Shown here piece after piece: positions 24,155-33,452 of a DNA stretch of 64,000 nt. Numbering within the stretch: the stretch's first letter is position 1; each line of letters opens with the position of its first letter. Made by a program: the position numbers and the translations under genes. Below the pieces are notes generated by a model. It made no database searches. It was not told where the DNA came from and saw nothing but the letters and a program-made list of their open reading frames with translations. This DNA comes from Mycetocola_A sp015752285 (GTDB lineage: Bacteria; Actinomycetota; Actinomycetes; Actinomycetales; Microbacteriaceae), in NCBI RefSeq assembly GCF_015752285.1, contig NZ_JADOUY010000004.1, positions 124,001-188,000 on the forward strand, read 5' to 3'.

Positions 24155-25092
24155 CCTCGACGATCGAACGCCGCGCTGGCGAGCGCCCCGCCGCAAAACG
24201 GGGTGCCAGGATCGCAGCGACGACGCGCGCACCGTGGATGCTTCTCGCCCCGTTCCTGGCGCTGTTCGTGCTCACCTTCCTCCTCCCGATCGTCGTTGCG
24301 ATCGGCTCGAGTTTCACGAAGGTCACTCGGCGAGGCCTCTTCGGTGAAGAGGGCGTGACGAGCGAATTCGCCTGGTTCAGCAACTACGCCCAGGCGCTCG
24401 CCGACGGCAACTTTCTGGCATCCATCGGCCGGATGCTGTTGTTCGGTGTGGTTCAGGTGCCCGTGATGATCGTGCTCTGCACTGTCCTCGCGCTCATGCT
24501 CGAGTCCGCTTCGGCGAAATGGCCGGGAGTCTTCCGGGCCGCGTACTTCCTGCCGTACGGAGTCCCAGGTGTGATCGCCACGATCCTCTGGTCGTTCCTC
24601 TATGTTCCCGGGCTCTCACCGCTGTTCGACATCGCCGGACTGTTCGGGCTGACCCCGGACTTCCTTGGTGCGAACACCGTGCTGTGGTCCATCGCGAACA
24701 TCGTTCTGTGGAGTTACACCGGCTACAACATGCTCATCATCGTCGCGCAACTGAAGTCGATCCCGGTCGAACTGTACGAAGCAGCGAAGGTGGACGGTGC
24801 ATCGACCCTGCGGTTCGCGACCAGCATCCAGCTCCCGTTGATCCGACCGGCCCTGCTGCTCACCACCGTGTTCTCGATCATCGGCACGCTGCAACTGTTC
24901 GCGGAGGCGCAGGTATTGCAGTCAGTGGCCCCGGCCATCGACAGCCAGTACACGCCCAACCTCAGCGCGTACACGACAGCGTTCGCGTACAACGACTACA
25001 ACGTCGCCGCCGCCCAGGCCGTGCTCATCGCTGTCGTCGCCTTCGCCCTCTCCTTTACCTTCCTGAAACTGACGAACAGGAAAAAGTCATGA
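24151..25092 (+). CDS. Sugar ABC transporter permease (MalF/UgpA type)
   Basis: First membrane subunit of the importer, 313 aa with about six membrane segments. The EAA loop, which docks the ATPase, is seen as VELYEAAKVDGASTLRFATSIQLPLIRPALL. ATG 24151 follows AAGGAGGAG and overlaps the binding-protein stop; further upstream the frame is only an extension of a shadow frame. Also overlaps the next permease by 4 nt. Confidence 0.92.
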   Translation: MTSTIERRAGERPAAKRGARIAATTRAPWMLLAPFLALFVLTFLLPIVVAIGSSFTKVTRRGLFGEEGVTSEFAWFSNYAQALADGNFLASIGRMLLFGVVQVPVMIVLCTVLALMLESASAKWPGVFRAAYFLPYGVPGVIATILWSFLYVPGLSPLFDIAGLFGLTPDFLGANTVLWSIANIVLWSYTGYNMLIIVAQLKSIPVELYEAAKVDGASTLRFATSIQLPLIRPALLLTTVFSIIGTLQLFAEAQVLQSVAPAIDSQYTPNLSAYTTAFAYNDYNVAAAQAVLIAVVAFALSFTFLKLTNRKKS

Positions 25093-26021
25093 CCGCACCG
25101 ACGACCGTGTCCACTCGGCAGACGACCGTCGATCCGTCGGCGACGAACGCGAACGATCAAGCGAAGCGCAGGCGCACCCGAACGAACCGCGCATCGACGA
25201 TCATCGTCACCGGCATCCTCACGATCGTGGCGTTGTACTTCCTCGTTCCCGTGTACTGGGTCGTCGTTGCGGCGACGAAGTCGACGGAGGACCTGTTCTC
25301 CACCTACGGGTTCTGGTTCGCTCCGACGATCTCGCTGTGGGAGAACCTCGGCCAGGTGCTGAGCTACGACGACGGCATCTTCGTCCGTTGGTTCGCGAAC
25401 TCGGTGCTCTATGCCGGGGTGGGCGCGCTCCTTGCCACCTACTTCGCCGCAGCGGGCGGGTATGCGCTGGCGAAGTACGAATTCAAAGGACGCAACCTCG
25501 TCTTCGGAACGATCCTCGGAGGCGTCCTCGTGCCGGGAACGGCGACGGCACTGCCGTTGTTCCTCCTGTTCAGCCAGATGGGCATCGCGAACACTTACTG
25601 GAGTGTGTTGCTCCCGTCGCTCGTCTCACCGTTCGGACTGTTCCTCTGTCGCATCTATGCGCAGGCCACGGTGGATTCGTCCCTCGTCGAAGCGGCGCGT
25701 ATCGACGGTGCGGGGGAGATCCGGATCTTCCACACCATCGGACTGAAGATTCTCACCCCGGCGCTCGTGACCGTGTTCCTCTTCCAGCTCGTCGGCATCT
25801 GGAACAATTATTTCCTGCCGCTGGTGATGCTCTCGGACTCCGACCTCTACCCGATCACCCTGGGCCTCAACAACTGGTTGAGCCAGGTCGACCGGCTTCC
25901 CGAGTTCTATGAACTCACCACGGGCGGTGTGCTCCTGTCGATCATTCCGCTCGGCATCGCCATGATCGTGCTGCAGCGCTTCTGGCGCGGCGGCCTAACC
26001 GAAGGATCAGTCAAGTCGTGA
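25089..26021 (+). CDS. Carbohydrate ABC transporter permease (MalG/UgpE type)
   Basis: Second membrane subunit, 310 aa, with a roughly 40-residue cytoplasmic start and about six membrane segments. The EAA loop is SSLVEAARIDGAGEIRIFHTIGL. It overlaps its neighbours on both sides by 4 nt. No ATPase gene is present in the operon, so a shared MsiK/UgpC-type ATPase encoded elsewhere is expected, as usual for this family in actinobacteria. Confidence 0.92.
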   Translation: MTAPTTVSTRQTTVDPSATNANDQAKRRRTRTNRASTIIVTGILTIVALYFLVPVYWVVVAATKSTEDLFSTYGFWFAPTISLWENLGQVLSYDDGIFVRWFANSVLYAGVGALLATYFAAAGGYALAKYEFKGRNLVFGTILGGVLVPGTATALPLFLLFSQMGIANTYWSVLLPSLVSPFGLFLCRIYAQATVDSSLVEAARIDGAGEIRIFHTIGLKILTPALVTVFLFQLVGIWNNYFLPLVMLSDSDLYPITLGLNNWLSQVDRLPEFYELTTGGVLLSIIPLGIAMIVLQRFWRGGLTEGSVKS

Positions 26022-29000
26022 CTCCAGCAACATCAGCGAACGTCTCCTATCTCACCGACACCGGTCCAGGCTCCGGTCGGCGCACGCCCGCCCGATCGTG
26101 GCTTCGCACAGACGCCCCGGTGCAGTCGCTCAACGGGGACTGGCGTTTTCGCCTGCTCAGTGGAGCGCCGGGCGCTCCGGGGGCAGGCGGAGTGCTTCCT
26201 GACGGTGAGGCGGTCGAGGACGTGGCACGCGAGAACTTCGACGATGCCAATTGGGACACTCTGCCTGTACCCTCACACTGGGTGCTGCAGCAGGACGGCC
26301 GGTACGGCCTGCCGATCTACACCAACGTGCAATTCCCGTTTCCCGCCGACCCGCCGAACGTCCCGGACGCCAACCCGACGGGTGACTACCGTCGAACCTT
26401 CGATCTGCCGGAATCCTGGTCTGACGCTGCCGCCATCGTGCTCCGCTTCGACGGTGTCGAGTCGCGATACAAGGTGTGGATCAACGGCATCGAGATCGGC
26501 GTCGGCGTCGGAAGTCGCCTGGCCCAGGAATTCGACGTGACGGATGCTGTCCGCCCCGGTTCGAATGTCGTGGTCGTTCGGGTGCACCAGTGGTCCGCTT
26601 CCAGCTACCTCGAGGATCAGGACCAGTGGTGGCTCCCCGGCATCTTCCGTGACGTCACCCTCCAGGCCAGACCGGTTGGCGGCATCCACGACGTCTGGGT
26701 GCGAGCGGGTTTCTCGGGCGACGCCACCGACCGTGGGGTCGGTCGGCTCGAGACCGAAGTCACTGCGGGACCAGACGCATACCCGGTCACCCTCTCGGTT
26801 CCTGCCCTCGGCGTCGACGTGACCTGGGAATCGGCGTCGGACGTGGCATCCGTCCTGATCGACGACGTCGAACCGTGGTCGGCCGAGAAGCCGGTGCTCT
26901 ACGACGCGACGATCTCCAATGCCGCTGAGACGATCTCGCTCCGGCTCGGCTTCCGAACCGTCGAGATCACCGACGGGCTGTTTCTCGTGAACGGCCGCCG
27001 CGTCGTCTTCCACGGCATGAACAGGCACGAGACACACCCCGATCGCGGTCGGGTCTTCGATGAAGACTTCGCCATGGACGACCTCATCCTGATGAAACAG
27101 TTCAACGTGAACGCGATCAGGACCAGCCACTACCCGCCGCACCCGCGCCTCCTGGATCTCGCAGACGAGCTGGGGTTCTGGGTCGTGCTCGAATGCGACC
27201 TCGAAACGCACGGCTTCGTCGCCCACGACTGGGCGGACAACCCGAGCGACGACCCCCGCTGGCGGGACGCATACGTCGACCGCATGGAACGCACGATCGA
27301 ACGTGACAAGAACCACCCGTCGATCGTGATGTGGTCGCTGGGCAACGAGGCTGGAACCGGCTCGAACCTCGCGGCCATGTCTGCATGGGCGCATGCCCGT
27401 GACAGCTCGCGTCCTGTGCACTACGAGGGCGATTACACGGGTGCGTATACGGATGTCTATTCGCGGATGTACTCCTCGGTACCCGAGACGGATGCCATCG
27501 GCCGGAACGACTCCCGCAGCCTCCTGCTCGGCTGCTCGGCGGCGGAATCGGCCCGCCAGCGGACCAAGCCGTTCCTGCTCTGTGAGTATGTGCACGCCAT
27601 GGGCAACGGACCTGGTGCGATCGACCAGTACGAGGACCTCGTCGACCGGTACCCGCGGCTGCACGGCGGTTTCGTCTGGGAGTGGCGCGATCACGGCATC
27701 CGCACGACGACAGCAGACGGAACCGAGTACTTCGGGTACGGCGGAGACTTCGGCGAGGTCGTGCACGACGGAAACTTCGTGATGGACGGCATGGTGCTGT
27801 CTGATTCCACCCCGAGCCCCGGACTGTTCGAGTACAAGCAGATCGTCTCCCCGATCCGACTCGCGCTCCACCGTGACGACACGGGGACACCGGTCGTCGC
27901 GATCACCAACCGGCGGCATTCGGCAGACGCGTCTGACCTCGTGTTCCGCTGGAGGGTCGAGGAAGACGGAGAGGTCGTCGCATCCGGCGAGTTCGAGGTC
28001 GACGGTGAAAGCCTCGTTCCTGGTGCCACCCACACGGTCGATCTGCCGGTCACTCCCGACGGACTCGGCTCGACCTCCGGCGGGGCCGAAACCTGGCTCA
28101 CCGTGGAGGCGCAGCTCGCCACGGACGCCGCCTGGGCTTCTGCCGGGCACTCGCTCGTCGCCGCGCAGCTGTCGCTCGGGGCGCCGGACCGGGTCAAGAC
28201 CCCCCGTCGCCCCGGGACACCGACCGAGTACCAGCCGATCAGCAGCACGCTCACGCTCGGCGCTGCCGTGTTCGAGCACGGCAGGCTCGCCAGTCTGGCC
28301 GGCCAGCGCGTCGACGGCCCGCGGGTCGAACTGTGGCGGGCACCGACCGACAACGACCGTGGAAGCGGACGCGGAGCATACGACCTCGACGATCCCTGGT
28401 TGAACAACGGCGACGGGACACCGGCCCCATCGTCCGCGGTCGTCTGGGAAGCGGCAGGACTCGACAGGCTCGACGGCCGGGTGGAGGAGATCTCCCAGGG
28501 CGAGGGTACCCTCACCATCCGCTCGCGATACGCGGCGGCGGATGCCCGGCTCGCCGTTCTACTCGTCGAGCACTGGCAGTTCGACGGCGAAGACCTGTGG
28601 TTGGGTGTCGACCTGGTTCCCCTCGGGGAGTGGGGAATCGTGTGGCCCCGCCTCGGGGTGCGTTTCGACCTGCCTGGCGGGGTCGACTCCGCCGACTGGT
28701 TCGGCCTCGGACCCCGCGAATCGTACCCGGACAGTCTCCGGTCCGCGGTGGTCGGCCGTCACCGGTCCGACATCGATGACCTCGTGACTCCGTACGCACG
28801 GCCGCAGGAGAGCGGTCACCGCAGTGACCTCCGCAACCTCGGCCTGACGGTCGACGGAGGGCCGTGGCTCCGGATCGAGACCGTGCCGGACTCCCAGGGT
28901 CGGCGCCCGGGGTTCAGCCTCGCCAGGCACACCGCCCAGCAGGTGGCTCGATCAGCGCACCCGCACGAGCTGCCGGTGAACGACAGGACCTTCCTCTATC

Positions 29001-29122
29001 TGGATGCCGCGCAGCACGGGCTCGGATCGCGCGCCTGCGGCCCCGACGTCTGGCCGGACTTCATCCTCCGGCCGGAGGCCCGGTCGCTGCAGTTCCGGAT
29101 CCGGGCAGACTCCGGTTCCTGA
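26018..29122 (+). CDS. lacZ: Beta-galactosidase, glycoside hydrolase family 2 (LacZ type)
   Basis: Hydrolyses terminal beta-galactosides inside the cell; no signal peptide is seen. The 1034 aa product has the jelly-roll sugar-binding domain (VPSHWVLQQDGRYGLPIYTNVQFPF), two immunoglobulin-like domains, the TIM barrel with acid/base Glu444 (MWSLGNEAGTGSN) and nucleophile Glu523 (LLCEYVHAMGNGPG), and the C-terminal Bgal_small_N domain (WRAPTDNDRGSG). GTG 26018 overlaps the permease stop. It completes a TetR-importer-hydrolase unit. Confidence 0.95.
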   Translation: MTPATSANVSYLTDTGPGSGRRTPARSWLRTDAPVQSLNGDWRFRLLSGAPGAPGAGGVLPDGEAVEDVARENFDDANWDTLPVPSHWVLQQDGRYGLPIYTNVQFPFPADPPNVPDANPTGDYRRTFDLPESWSDAAAIVLRFDGVESRYKVWINGIEIGVGVGSRLAQEFDVTDAVRPGSNVVVVRVHQWSASSYLEDQDQWWLPGIFRDVTLQARPVGGIHDVWVRAGFSGDATDRGVGRLETEVTAGPDAYPVTLSVPALGVDVTWESASDVASVLIDDVEPWSAEKPVLYDATISNAAETISLRLGFRTVEITDGLFLVNGRRVVFHGMNRHETHPDRGRVFDEDFAMDDLILMKQFNVNAIRTSHYPPHPRLLDLADELGFWVVLECDLETHGFVAHDWADNPSDDPRWRDAYVDRMERTIERDKNHPSIVMWSLGNEAGTGSNLAAMSAWAHARDSSRPVHYEGDYTGAYTDVYSRMYSSVPETDAIGRNDSRSLLLGCSAAESARQRTKPFLLCEYVHAMGNGPGAIDQYEDLVDRYPRLHGGFVWEWRDHGIRTTTADGTEYFGYGGDFGEVVHDGNFVMDGMVLSDSTPSPGLFEYKQIVSPIRLALHRDDTGTPVVAITNRRHSADASDLVFRWRVEEDGEVVASGEFEVDGESLVPGATHTVDLPVTPDGLGSTSGGAETWLTVEAQLATDAAWASAGHSLVAAQLSLGAPDRVKTPRRPGTPTEYQPISSTLTLGAAVFEHGRLASLAGQRVDGPRVELWRAPTDNDRGSGRGAYDLDDPWLNNGDGTPAPSSAVVWEAAGLDRLDGRVEEISQGEGTLTIRSRYAAADARLAVLLVEHWQFDGEDLWLGVDLVPLGEWGIVWPRLGVRFDLPGGVDSADWFGLGPRESYPDSLRSAVVGRHRSDIDDLVTPYARPQESGHRSDLRNLGLTVDGGPWLRIETVPDSQGRRPGFSLARHTAQQVARSAHPHELPVNDRTFLYLDAAQHGLGSRACGPDVWPDFILRPEARSLQFRIRADSGS

Positions 29123-29130
29123 GACTCCAC

Positions 29131-29169
29131 CAACGATGCCCCGCAGGCCAGGCCTGCGGGGCATCGTTG
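29131..29169. terminator. Bidirectional terminator between lacZ and livF
   Basis: CAACGATGCCCCGCAGG and its exact complement (29153-29169) form a 17-bp stem with a CCAGG loop. It separates convergent operons. Confidence 0.8.
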
Positions 29170-29185
29170 TCGTGCCCGGTGCGGG

Positions 29186-29935
29186 CTATTCGTCGTCGCC
29201 CTGGCCGAGCGTGCCGAGGTAGAGACCGATCACCTTTTCGTCGTTGAGCAATTCGCGACCGGTGCCGGTGTACGCGTCCGTGCCCTGGTCGAGCACATAC
29301 CCGCGGTCACAGATCTGCAGGCATCGCCTCGCGTTCTGCTCGACCATGATCGTTGTGACCCCGGCCTTGTTGATGTCGGACACACGCAGGAACGCGTCGT
29401 CCTGACGCACGGGGGACAGGCCGGCGCTTGGCTCATCGAGCAGCAGCACATGCGGGTCCATCATCAGTGCGCGCGACATGGCGACCATCTGGCGTTCGCC
29501 ACCGGACAGGGAGCCGGCGCGCTGTTTGAGCCGCTTGCCGAGTTCGGCGAAGATCCCGGTGACGAACTCGAGCCGCTGTGCGTAGATCTTCGGATTCTGG
29601 AAGAGACCCATCTGCAGGTTCTCCTCGATCGTCAGGCTCGGGAAGACGTTGTTCGTCTGCGGAACGAAGCCGACCCCGCGGGATACCAGCTTGTCGGCCT
29701 TGAGCCCCGTGATGTCTTCACCGTTCAGCCTGATCTCGCCGCCGCGGACCTTGACCTGCCCGAAGATCGACTTGAGCAGCGTGGACTTGCCCGCGCCGTT
29801 CGGGCCGATGATTCCGATGAGTTCGCCCTTGGCCGCGACCAGGTTGGCTTCGTTGAGGATGTTGACCCCTGGCAGGTAACCGGCGGTGAGGTTTGTGACC
29901 TCGACGACGATTTCGGGTGCGGTCGTTGCGCTCAC
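29186..29935 (-). CDS. livF: Branched-chain amino acid ABC transporter ATPase LivF
   Basis: One of the two ATPases of the importer. The 249 aa product has Walker A GPNGAGKSTLLKSI, signature LSGGERQMVAMSRALM and Walker B HVLLLDEPSAGLSP. The Q-loop is FVPQTNNVFPSL. It overlaps livG by 4 nt and is the last gene of livHMGF. Strong match in length to LivF (about 235-250 aa). Confidence 0.93.
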   Translation of the reverse strand: MSATTAPEIVVEVTNLTAGYLPGVNILNEANLVAAKGELIGIIGPNGAGKSTLLKSIFGQVKVRGGEIRLNGEDITGLKADKLVSRGVGFVPQTNNVFPSLTIEENLQMGLFQNPKIYAQRLEFVTGIFAELGKRLKQRAGSLSGGERQMVAMSRALMMDPHVLLLDEPSAGLSPVRQDDAFLRVSDINKAGVTTIMVEQNARRCLQICDRGYVLDQGTDAYTGTGRELLNDEKVIGLYLGTLGQGDDE

Positions 29936-30900
29936 TTGTCGTCCTCGTCTTTCGCTGTGTTGCCGGTGTGCTCGGCGTCGATTTCGGCGAGAAGCTCGTC
30001 GACCTCGGCCGTCTTCTCACCGGACACCCGTCCGGTGACCACTCCGAGGTCGACGTCCTGGTGGCTGCCGAGGTACGCGTCGATGACCGCTGCGTCCTGC
30101 ATGACCGTCTCCGGGTCGCCCTCGGCGACGACGCGCCCCTCGGCCATGACGACGACCCAGTCGGCGATGTGCCGCACCATGTGCATGTCGTGTTCGACGA
30201 AGAGCACGGTCATGCCCTCGGCCTTGAGGTTGAGGATGTGCTCCAGCAGGGACTGCGTCAGTGCCGGGTTCACCCCGGCCATCGGCTCGTCGAGCATGAC
30301 CAGCTTCGGAGAGCTCATCAGCGCCCGGGCCATTTCGAGGAGCTTGCGCTGTCCGCCCGAGAGGCTTGCAGCGAAGTCGTCCTTCTTGGTGTCGAGCTTG
30401 AACCGGGCGAGGATCTCGATGGCGCGCTCTTCGATCTCCTCTTCCTGCTTGCGCCACAGCGGCTTCACCAGGCTGGTGAGGATGTTCTCCCCGGCCTGCT
30501 TCTGAGAACCCAGCTTCATGTTCTCGAGAACGGTGAGAAGCCCGAGCGCCTTGGTGAGCTGGAAGGTGCGGACCTGACCCATCCGGGCGACCTTGAACGC
30601 CGGGACGCCGTTGAGTCGTTTGCCGTCGAACGTCCAGGTGCCGGTGTCCGGCTTGTCGAATCCGGTGAGGAGGTTGAACAGGGTCGTCTTTCCTGCACCG
30701 TTCGGTCCGATCAGGGCCGTGATGGCCCCGCGCGGAATCTCGAGGTGCTCGACGTCGACCGCGGTGAGCCCGCCGAAGGTGCGGGTGACATTGTCGGCGA
30801 TGATGATCGGGTCGACCTTGGAGACGCCGGGGGCGGCGTCTCCGACGTGCAGTCCCGTTGTCTTGACCGGGCGGACCGGGGAAGCGTTACTGCTTGACAA
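29932..30900 (-). CDS. livG: Branched-chain amino acid ABC transporter ATPase LivG
   Basis: Second ATPase of the importer. The 322 aa product has an N-terminal extension of about 30 residues, Walker A GPNGAGKTTLFNLL, signature SLSGGQRKLLEMARAL, Walker B KLVMLDEPMAGVNP, then the LivG-type C-terminal region plus an acidic tail of about 40 residues not usual for LivG (about 255 aa in most species). It overlaps livM by 14 nt and livF by 4 nt. Confidence 0.93.
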   Translation of the reverse strand: MSSSNASPVRPVKTTGLHVGDAAPGVSKVDPIIIADNVTRTFGGLTAVDVEHLEIPRGAITALIGPNGAGKTTLFNLLTGFDKPDTGTWTFDGKRLNGVPAFKVARMGQVRTFQLTKALGLLTVLENMKLGSQKQAGENILTSLVKPLWRKQEEEIEERAIEILARFKLDTKKDDFAASLSGGQRKLLEMARALMSSPKLVMLDEPMAGVNPALTQSLLEHILNLKAEGMTVLFVEHDMHMVRHIADWVVVMAEGRVVAEGDPETVMQDAAVIDAYLGSHQDVDLGVVTGRVSGEKTAEVDELLAEIDAEHTGNTAKDEDDK

Positions 30901-31870
30901 AGGTCAGCTCCTTCTTGTTTCCGAGGATGCCCTGTGGTCTGAATATCACGATGAGCATCAGGGCGAGTCCGACGAGGATGAAGCGGAGTGTCGCAGCCTG
31001 CGTCGTCGACATGAACGGCAGGAGACCGCTCGACGCCATGGCAGGAAGGACGTTGGAGAGGAAGCCCATGATCACCCAGAAGATGACCGCCCCGAGGAGT
31101 GGACCGAATACCGTCGCGGCTCCACCGAGGAGGAGGATCGTCCAGATGAAGAAGGTCAGGCTCGTCACGTACACACTCGGCACAACGGCAGACGGGAGTG
31201 CGAACACCACACCGCCGAGAGCGCCGAACAGTCCACCGACGACGAGCGCCTGCATCTTGTATGCGAAGACGTTCTTGCCGAGCGCGCGCACGGCGTCCTC
31301 GTCTTCACGGATTCCCTTGAGAACGCGACCCCATGGGCTGCGCATCAGCAACCAGACGAGAAGCGCGGCGACGATGAGCAGACCGATTCCGAAGATCCGG
31401 ACCCACCAGCCGTTGGCGTTGTACGTCCACGGGCCGAAGCCGTACGTGCCCTCGGGGAACGGGTTCGCTGCGCGGAATCCGGCGTGGTAGTTGCCGAGTC
31501 CGTCAGCCGAGTTGGTCACCGAGTCGAAGACCTGCGTGGTGAAGAGCAGCCGGACGATCTCAGCAGCCGCGATCGTCACGATGGCCAGATAGTCGGCTCT
31601 CAGCCTCAGCGTCGGAATACCGAGGATGAACGCGAACACGACGGATGCCAGCATCCCGACGATGATTCCGACCCACCAGGGCAGACCGAAGGTCAGGATC
31701 GAGATGGCGTAGCCGTAGGCGCCGAGCGCCATGAAGCCGGCCATACCGAAGTTGAGCAGTCCGCCGTATCCGAAGTGGACGGCGAGTCCGAGGGCGGCCA
31801 ATGCGTATGCAATGGTTTCCGGGCTGATCAGCCAGGAGGCGGTGTTCGACAGAATTGATTCCCAGTCCAT
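30887..31870 (-). CDS. livM: Branched-chain amino acid ABC transporter permease LivM
   Basis: Membrane subunit with about eight to nine hydrophobic segments, 327 aa. The motif GILKGIREDEDAVRALGKN (here VLKGIREDEDAVRALGKN) is the cytoplasmic ATPase-contacting loop of LivM proteins; LNFGMAGFMALGAYGYA is the other family block. It lies 9 bp after livH and overlaps livG. Confidence 0.92.
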   Translation of the reverse strand: MDWESILSNTASWLISPETIAYALAALGLAVHFGYGGLLNFGMAGFMALGAYGYAISILTFGLPWWVGIIVGMLASVVFAFILGIPTLRLRADYLAIVTIAAAEIVRLLFTTQVFDSVTNSADGLGNYHAGFRAANPFPEGTYGFGPWTYNANGWWVRIFGIGLLIVAALLVWLLMRSPWGRVLKGIREDEDAVRALGKNVFAYKMQALVVGGLFGALGGVVFALPSAVVPSVYVTSLTFFIWTILLLGGAATVFGPLLGAVIFWVIMGFLSNVLPAMASSGLLPFMSTTQAATLRFILVGLALMLIVIFRPQGILGNKKELTFVKQ

Positions 31871-31879
31871 GGCGTCCTC

Positions 31880-33187
31880 CTATCCAATTCTCTCTTTGCG
31901 GCCCAGGATGCCCTGAGGTTTGACGATCAGCACGGCGATGAGCACGACGAGCGCTCCCACGTACTTGATGTCGGACGGAATCCACAGTGTGGACACTTCG
32001 ACGAGGAGCCCGACGATGATCGCACCGATCAGGGCACCGAACGCCGTTCCGAGACCACCGAGCACGATGGCGCCGAAGACGAGCAGCAGGATCTGGGTGC
32101 CCATGTCCCATTTGATACCCGGGCGGAAGTATGCCCAGAGGATGCCGGCGAGACCGGCGAGTGAGCCGGAGAGGATCCAGACGATACGGATGACCTTGTC
32201 GACGTCGATACCACTCGCGGCGGCGAGCGACGGGTTGTCGGAGATCGCGCGGGTCGCCTTTCCGGTGCGGGTGTTCACGAGCCACCACGCGACGCCGAGG
32301 AGCACGACAATCGATGTGCCCATGCTGATCATGTCCGTCACCGAGAGGGCGACGGTCCCGAACAACGTGATCCGTGCCTCACCTGCGCCTGGCAGCTGAT
32401 ACGTGCCACCGCCGATGAAGTAGAGGAAGACGTAGCGGAGCAGGAGCGACAGGCCGATCGAGACGATCATCACCTGCACGATGCCGATGCCCTTGCGGCG
32501 CAGAGGTCTCCACAGCCCGGTGTCGAGCACGAGGCCGAACACTCCGCTCATGATCACGGCTGCGATCAGCGCCAGCCAGATGGGGAATTGGAGACCGGTG
32601 AACATCAGTGCCATCACGGCGCCGAACGTCACCATCTCACCGTGGGCGAAGTTCGACAGCCCCGTCGTCCCGAAGACGAGGGAGGCGCCGATCGCTGCCA
32701 GGGCGAGGAGCAGACCGAAGTTGAGACCGTTGACCACACGTTCGGCCAGCTGGTCCCAGAAGCTCACCGTCACGCGCACCCCCTCACCGAGGAAGTAGTT
32801 GACGATCTTGGAGTTCGTGAGTGCGATCTCGGCGTCGACTGTGGCGGAACCTTCAGCGACGATCACGCCGTCTGGGAGGGTCTCCTCGTCGAGGGTGACC
32901 GTGTACGTCCCCTTCTCGGGAACGCCGATCTTCCACTTGCCTTCGGCATCCGTGTCGACGTCGGCCGTGTAGCCGTTGCCGTCGACCGTGATGTTGACGC
33001 CTTCGAGGGGTTCGCTGTCGTACTTCACGTTGCCGGCGAAGTAGAAGTCGTACTCCTCGCCGACTTCGTCAGCCTGAGCGGGAGCCGCTGTCGCTGTCTG
33101 CAGTATCAGCGCACCGAACAACAGCGCGAAGAACAGCAGAATCGTGCGCACACGGCGCGGGGCTTGGACTGAATGAGGGGAACTCAC
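31880..33187 (-). CDS. livH: LivH-type permease with N-terminal signal peptide and extracytoplasmic beta-sandwich domain
   Basis: The 435 aa product is about 140 residues longer than ordinary LivH (about 290-300 aa). Residues 1 to 40 are a cleavable-type signal peptide (hydrophobic core LLFFALLFGALILQTATAA, then APAQA). Residues about 45-125 resemble a carboxypeptidase-regulatory/transthyretin-like beta sandwich (FAGNVKYDSEPLEGVNITVDG, then TDAEGKWKIGVPEKGTYTVTL). From about 150 on it is a normal LivH permease (NGLNFGLLLALAAIGASLVFG, LSNFAHGEMVTFGA, IGLSLLLRYVFLYFIGG). The fusion would place a folded domain outside the membrane next to the translocation path, possibly to contact the binding protein. 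It heads livHMGF. Confidence 0.9.
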   Translation of the reverse strand: MSSPHSVQAPRRVRTILLFFALLFGALILQTATAAPAQADEVGEEYDFYFAGNVKYDSEPLEGVNITVDGNGYTADVDTDAEGKWKIGVPEKGTYTVTLDEETLPDGVIVAEGSATVDAEIALTNSKIVNYFLGEGVRVTVSFWDQLAERVVNGLNFGLLLALAAIGASLVFGTTGLSNFAHGEMVTFGAVMALMFTGLQFPIWLALIAAVIMSGVFGLVLDTGLWRPLRRKGIGIVQVMIVSIGLSLLLRYVFLYFIGGGTYQLPGAGEARITLFGTVALSVTDMISMGTSIVVLLGVAWWLVNTRTGKATRAISDNPSLAAASGIDVDKVIRIVWILSGSLAGLAGILWAYFRPGIKWDMGTQILLLVFGAIVLGGLGTAFGALIGAIIVGLLVEVSTLWIPSDIKYVGALVVLIAVLIVKPQGILGRKERIG

Positions 33188-33201
33188 TGCACCTCCAGTG
33201 C

Positions 33202-33238
33202 GGGACCGCCAGGTCCCTCGAGCAGGGACCGCCAGGTC
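33202..33238. repeat. Direct and inverted repeats just upstream of livH
   Basis: GGGACCGCCAGGTC occurs at 33202-33215 and 33225-33238 (23-bp period). Between them GGTCCCT-CGAGC-AGGGACC forms a perfect 7-bp inverted repeat (33212-33230). It is 15 bp before the livH start codon and could be an operator or leader hairpin. In the rest of the 265-bp livH-guaB gap I see no gene and no convincing promoter. Confidence 0.55.
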
Positions 33239-33452
33239 TCCTGATGAACTTTCGCCGAACGGCTCTGTTTGACGATACGACCCGATTATGACCTACATGT
33301 TTCGGACATGGGTATTCCTCACCTCAATGTGCCCAGCTTCAGGGCATAATCGTTACCTTTCTGCGGTTAGCATTGAATACCGGTCCTCGTGCGCAGTGTT
33401 TCTGGCATCCGTCATCGTCCCCAATGACGCCGGTACACCGTGAAGGGAAGCA

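Noticed and set aside
26273..28279. 668-codon open frame on the minus strand inside lacZ
   Set aside because: Shadow of the GH2 gene; the opposite frame has all catalytic motifs in the right order.
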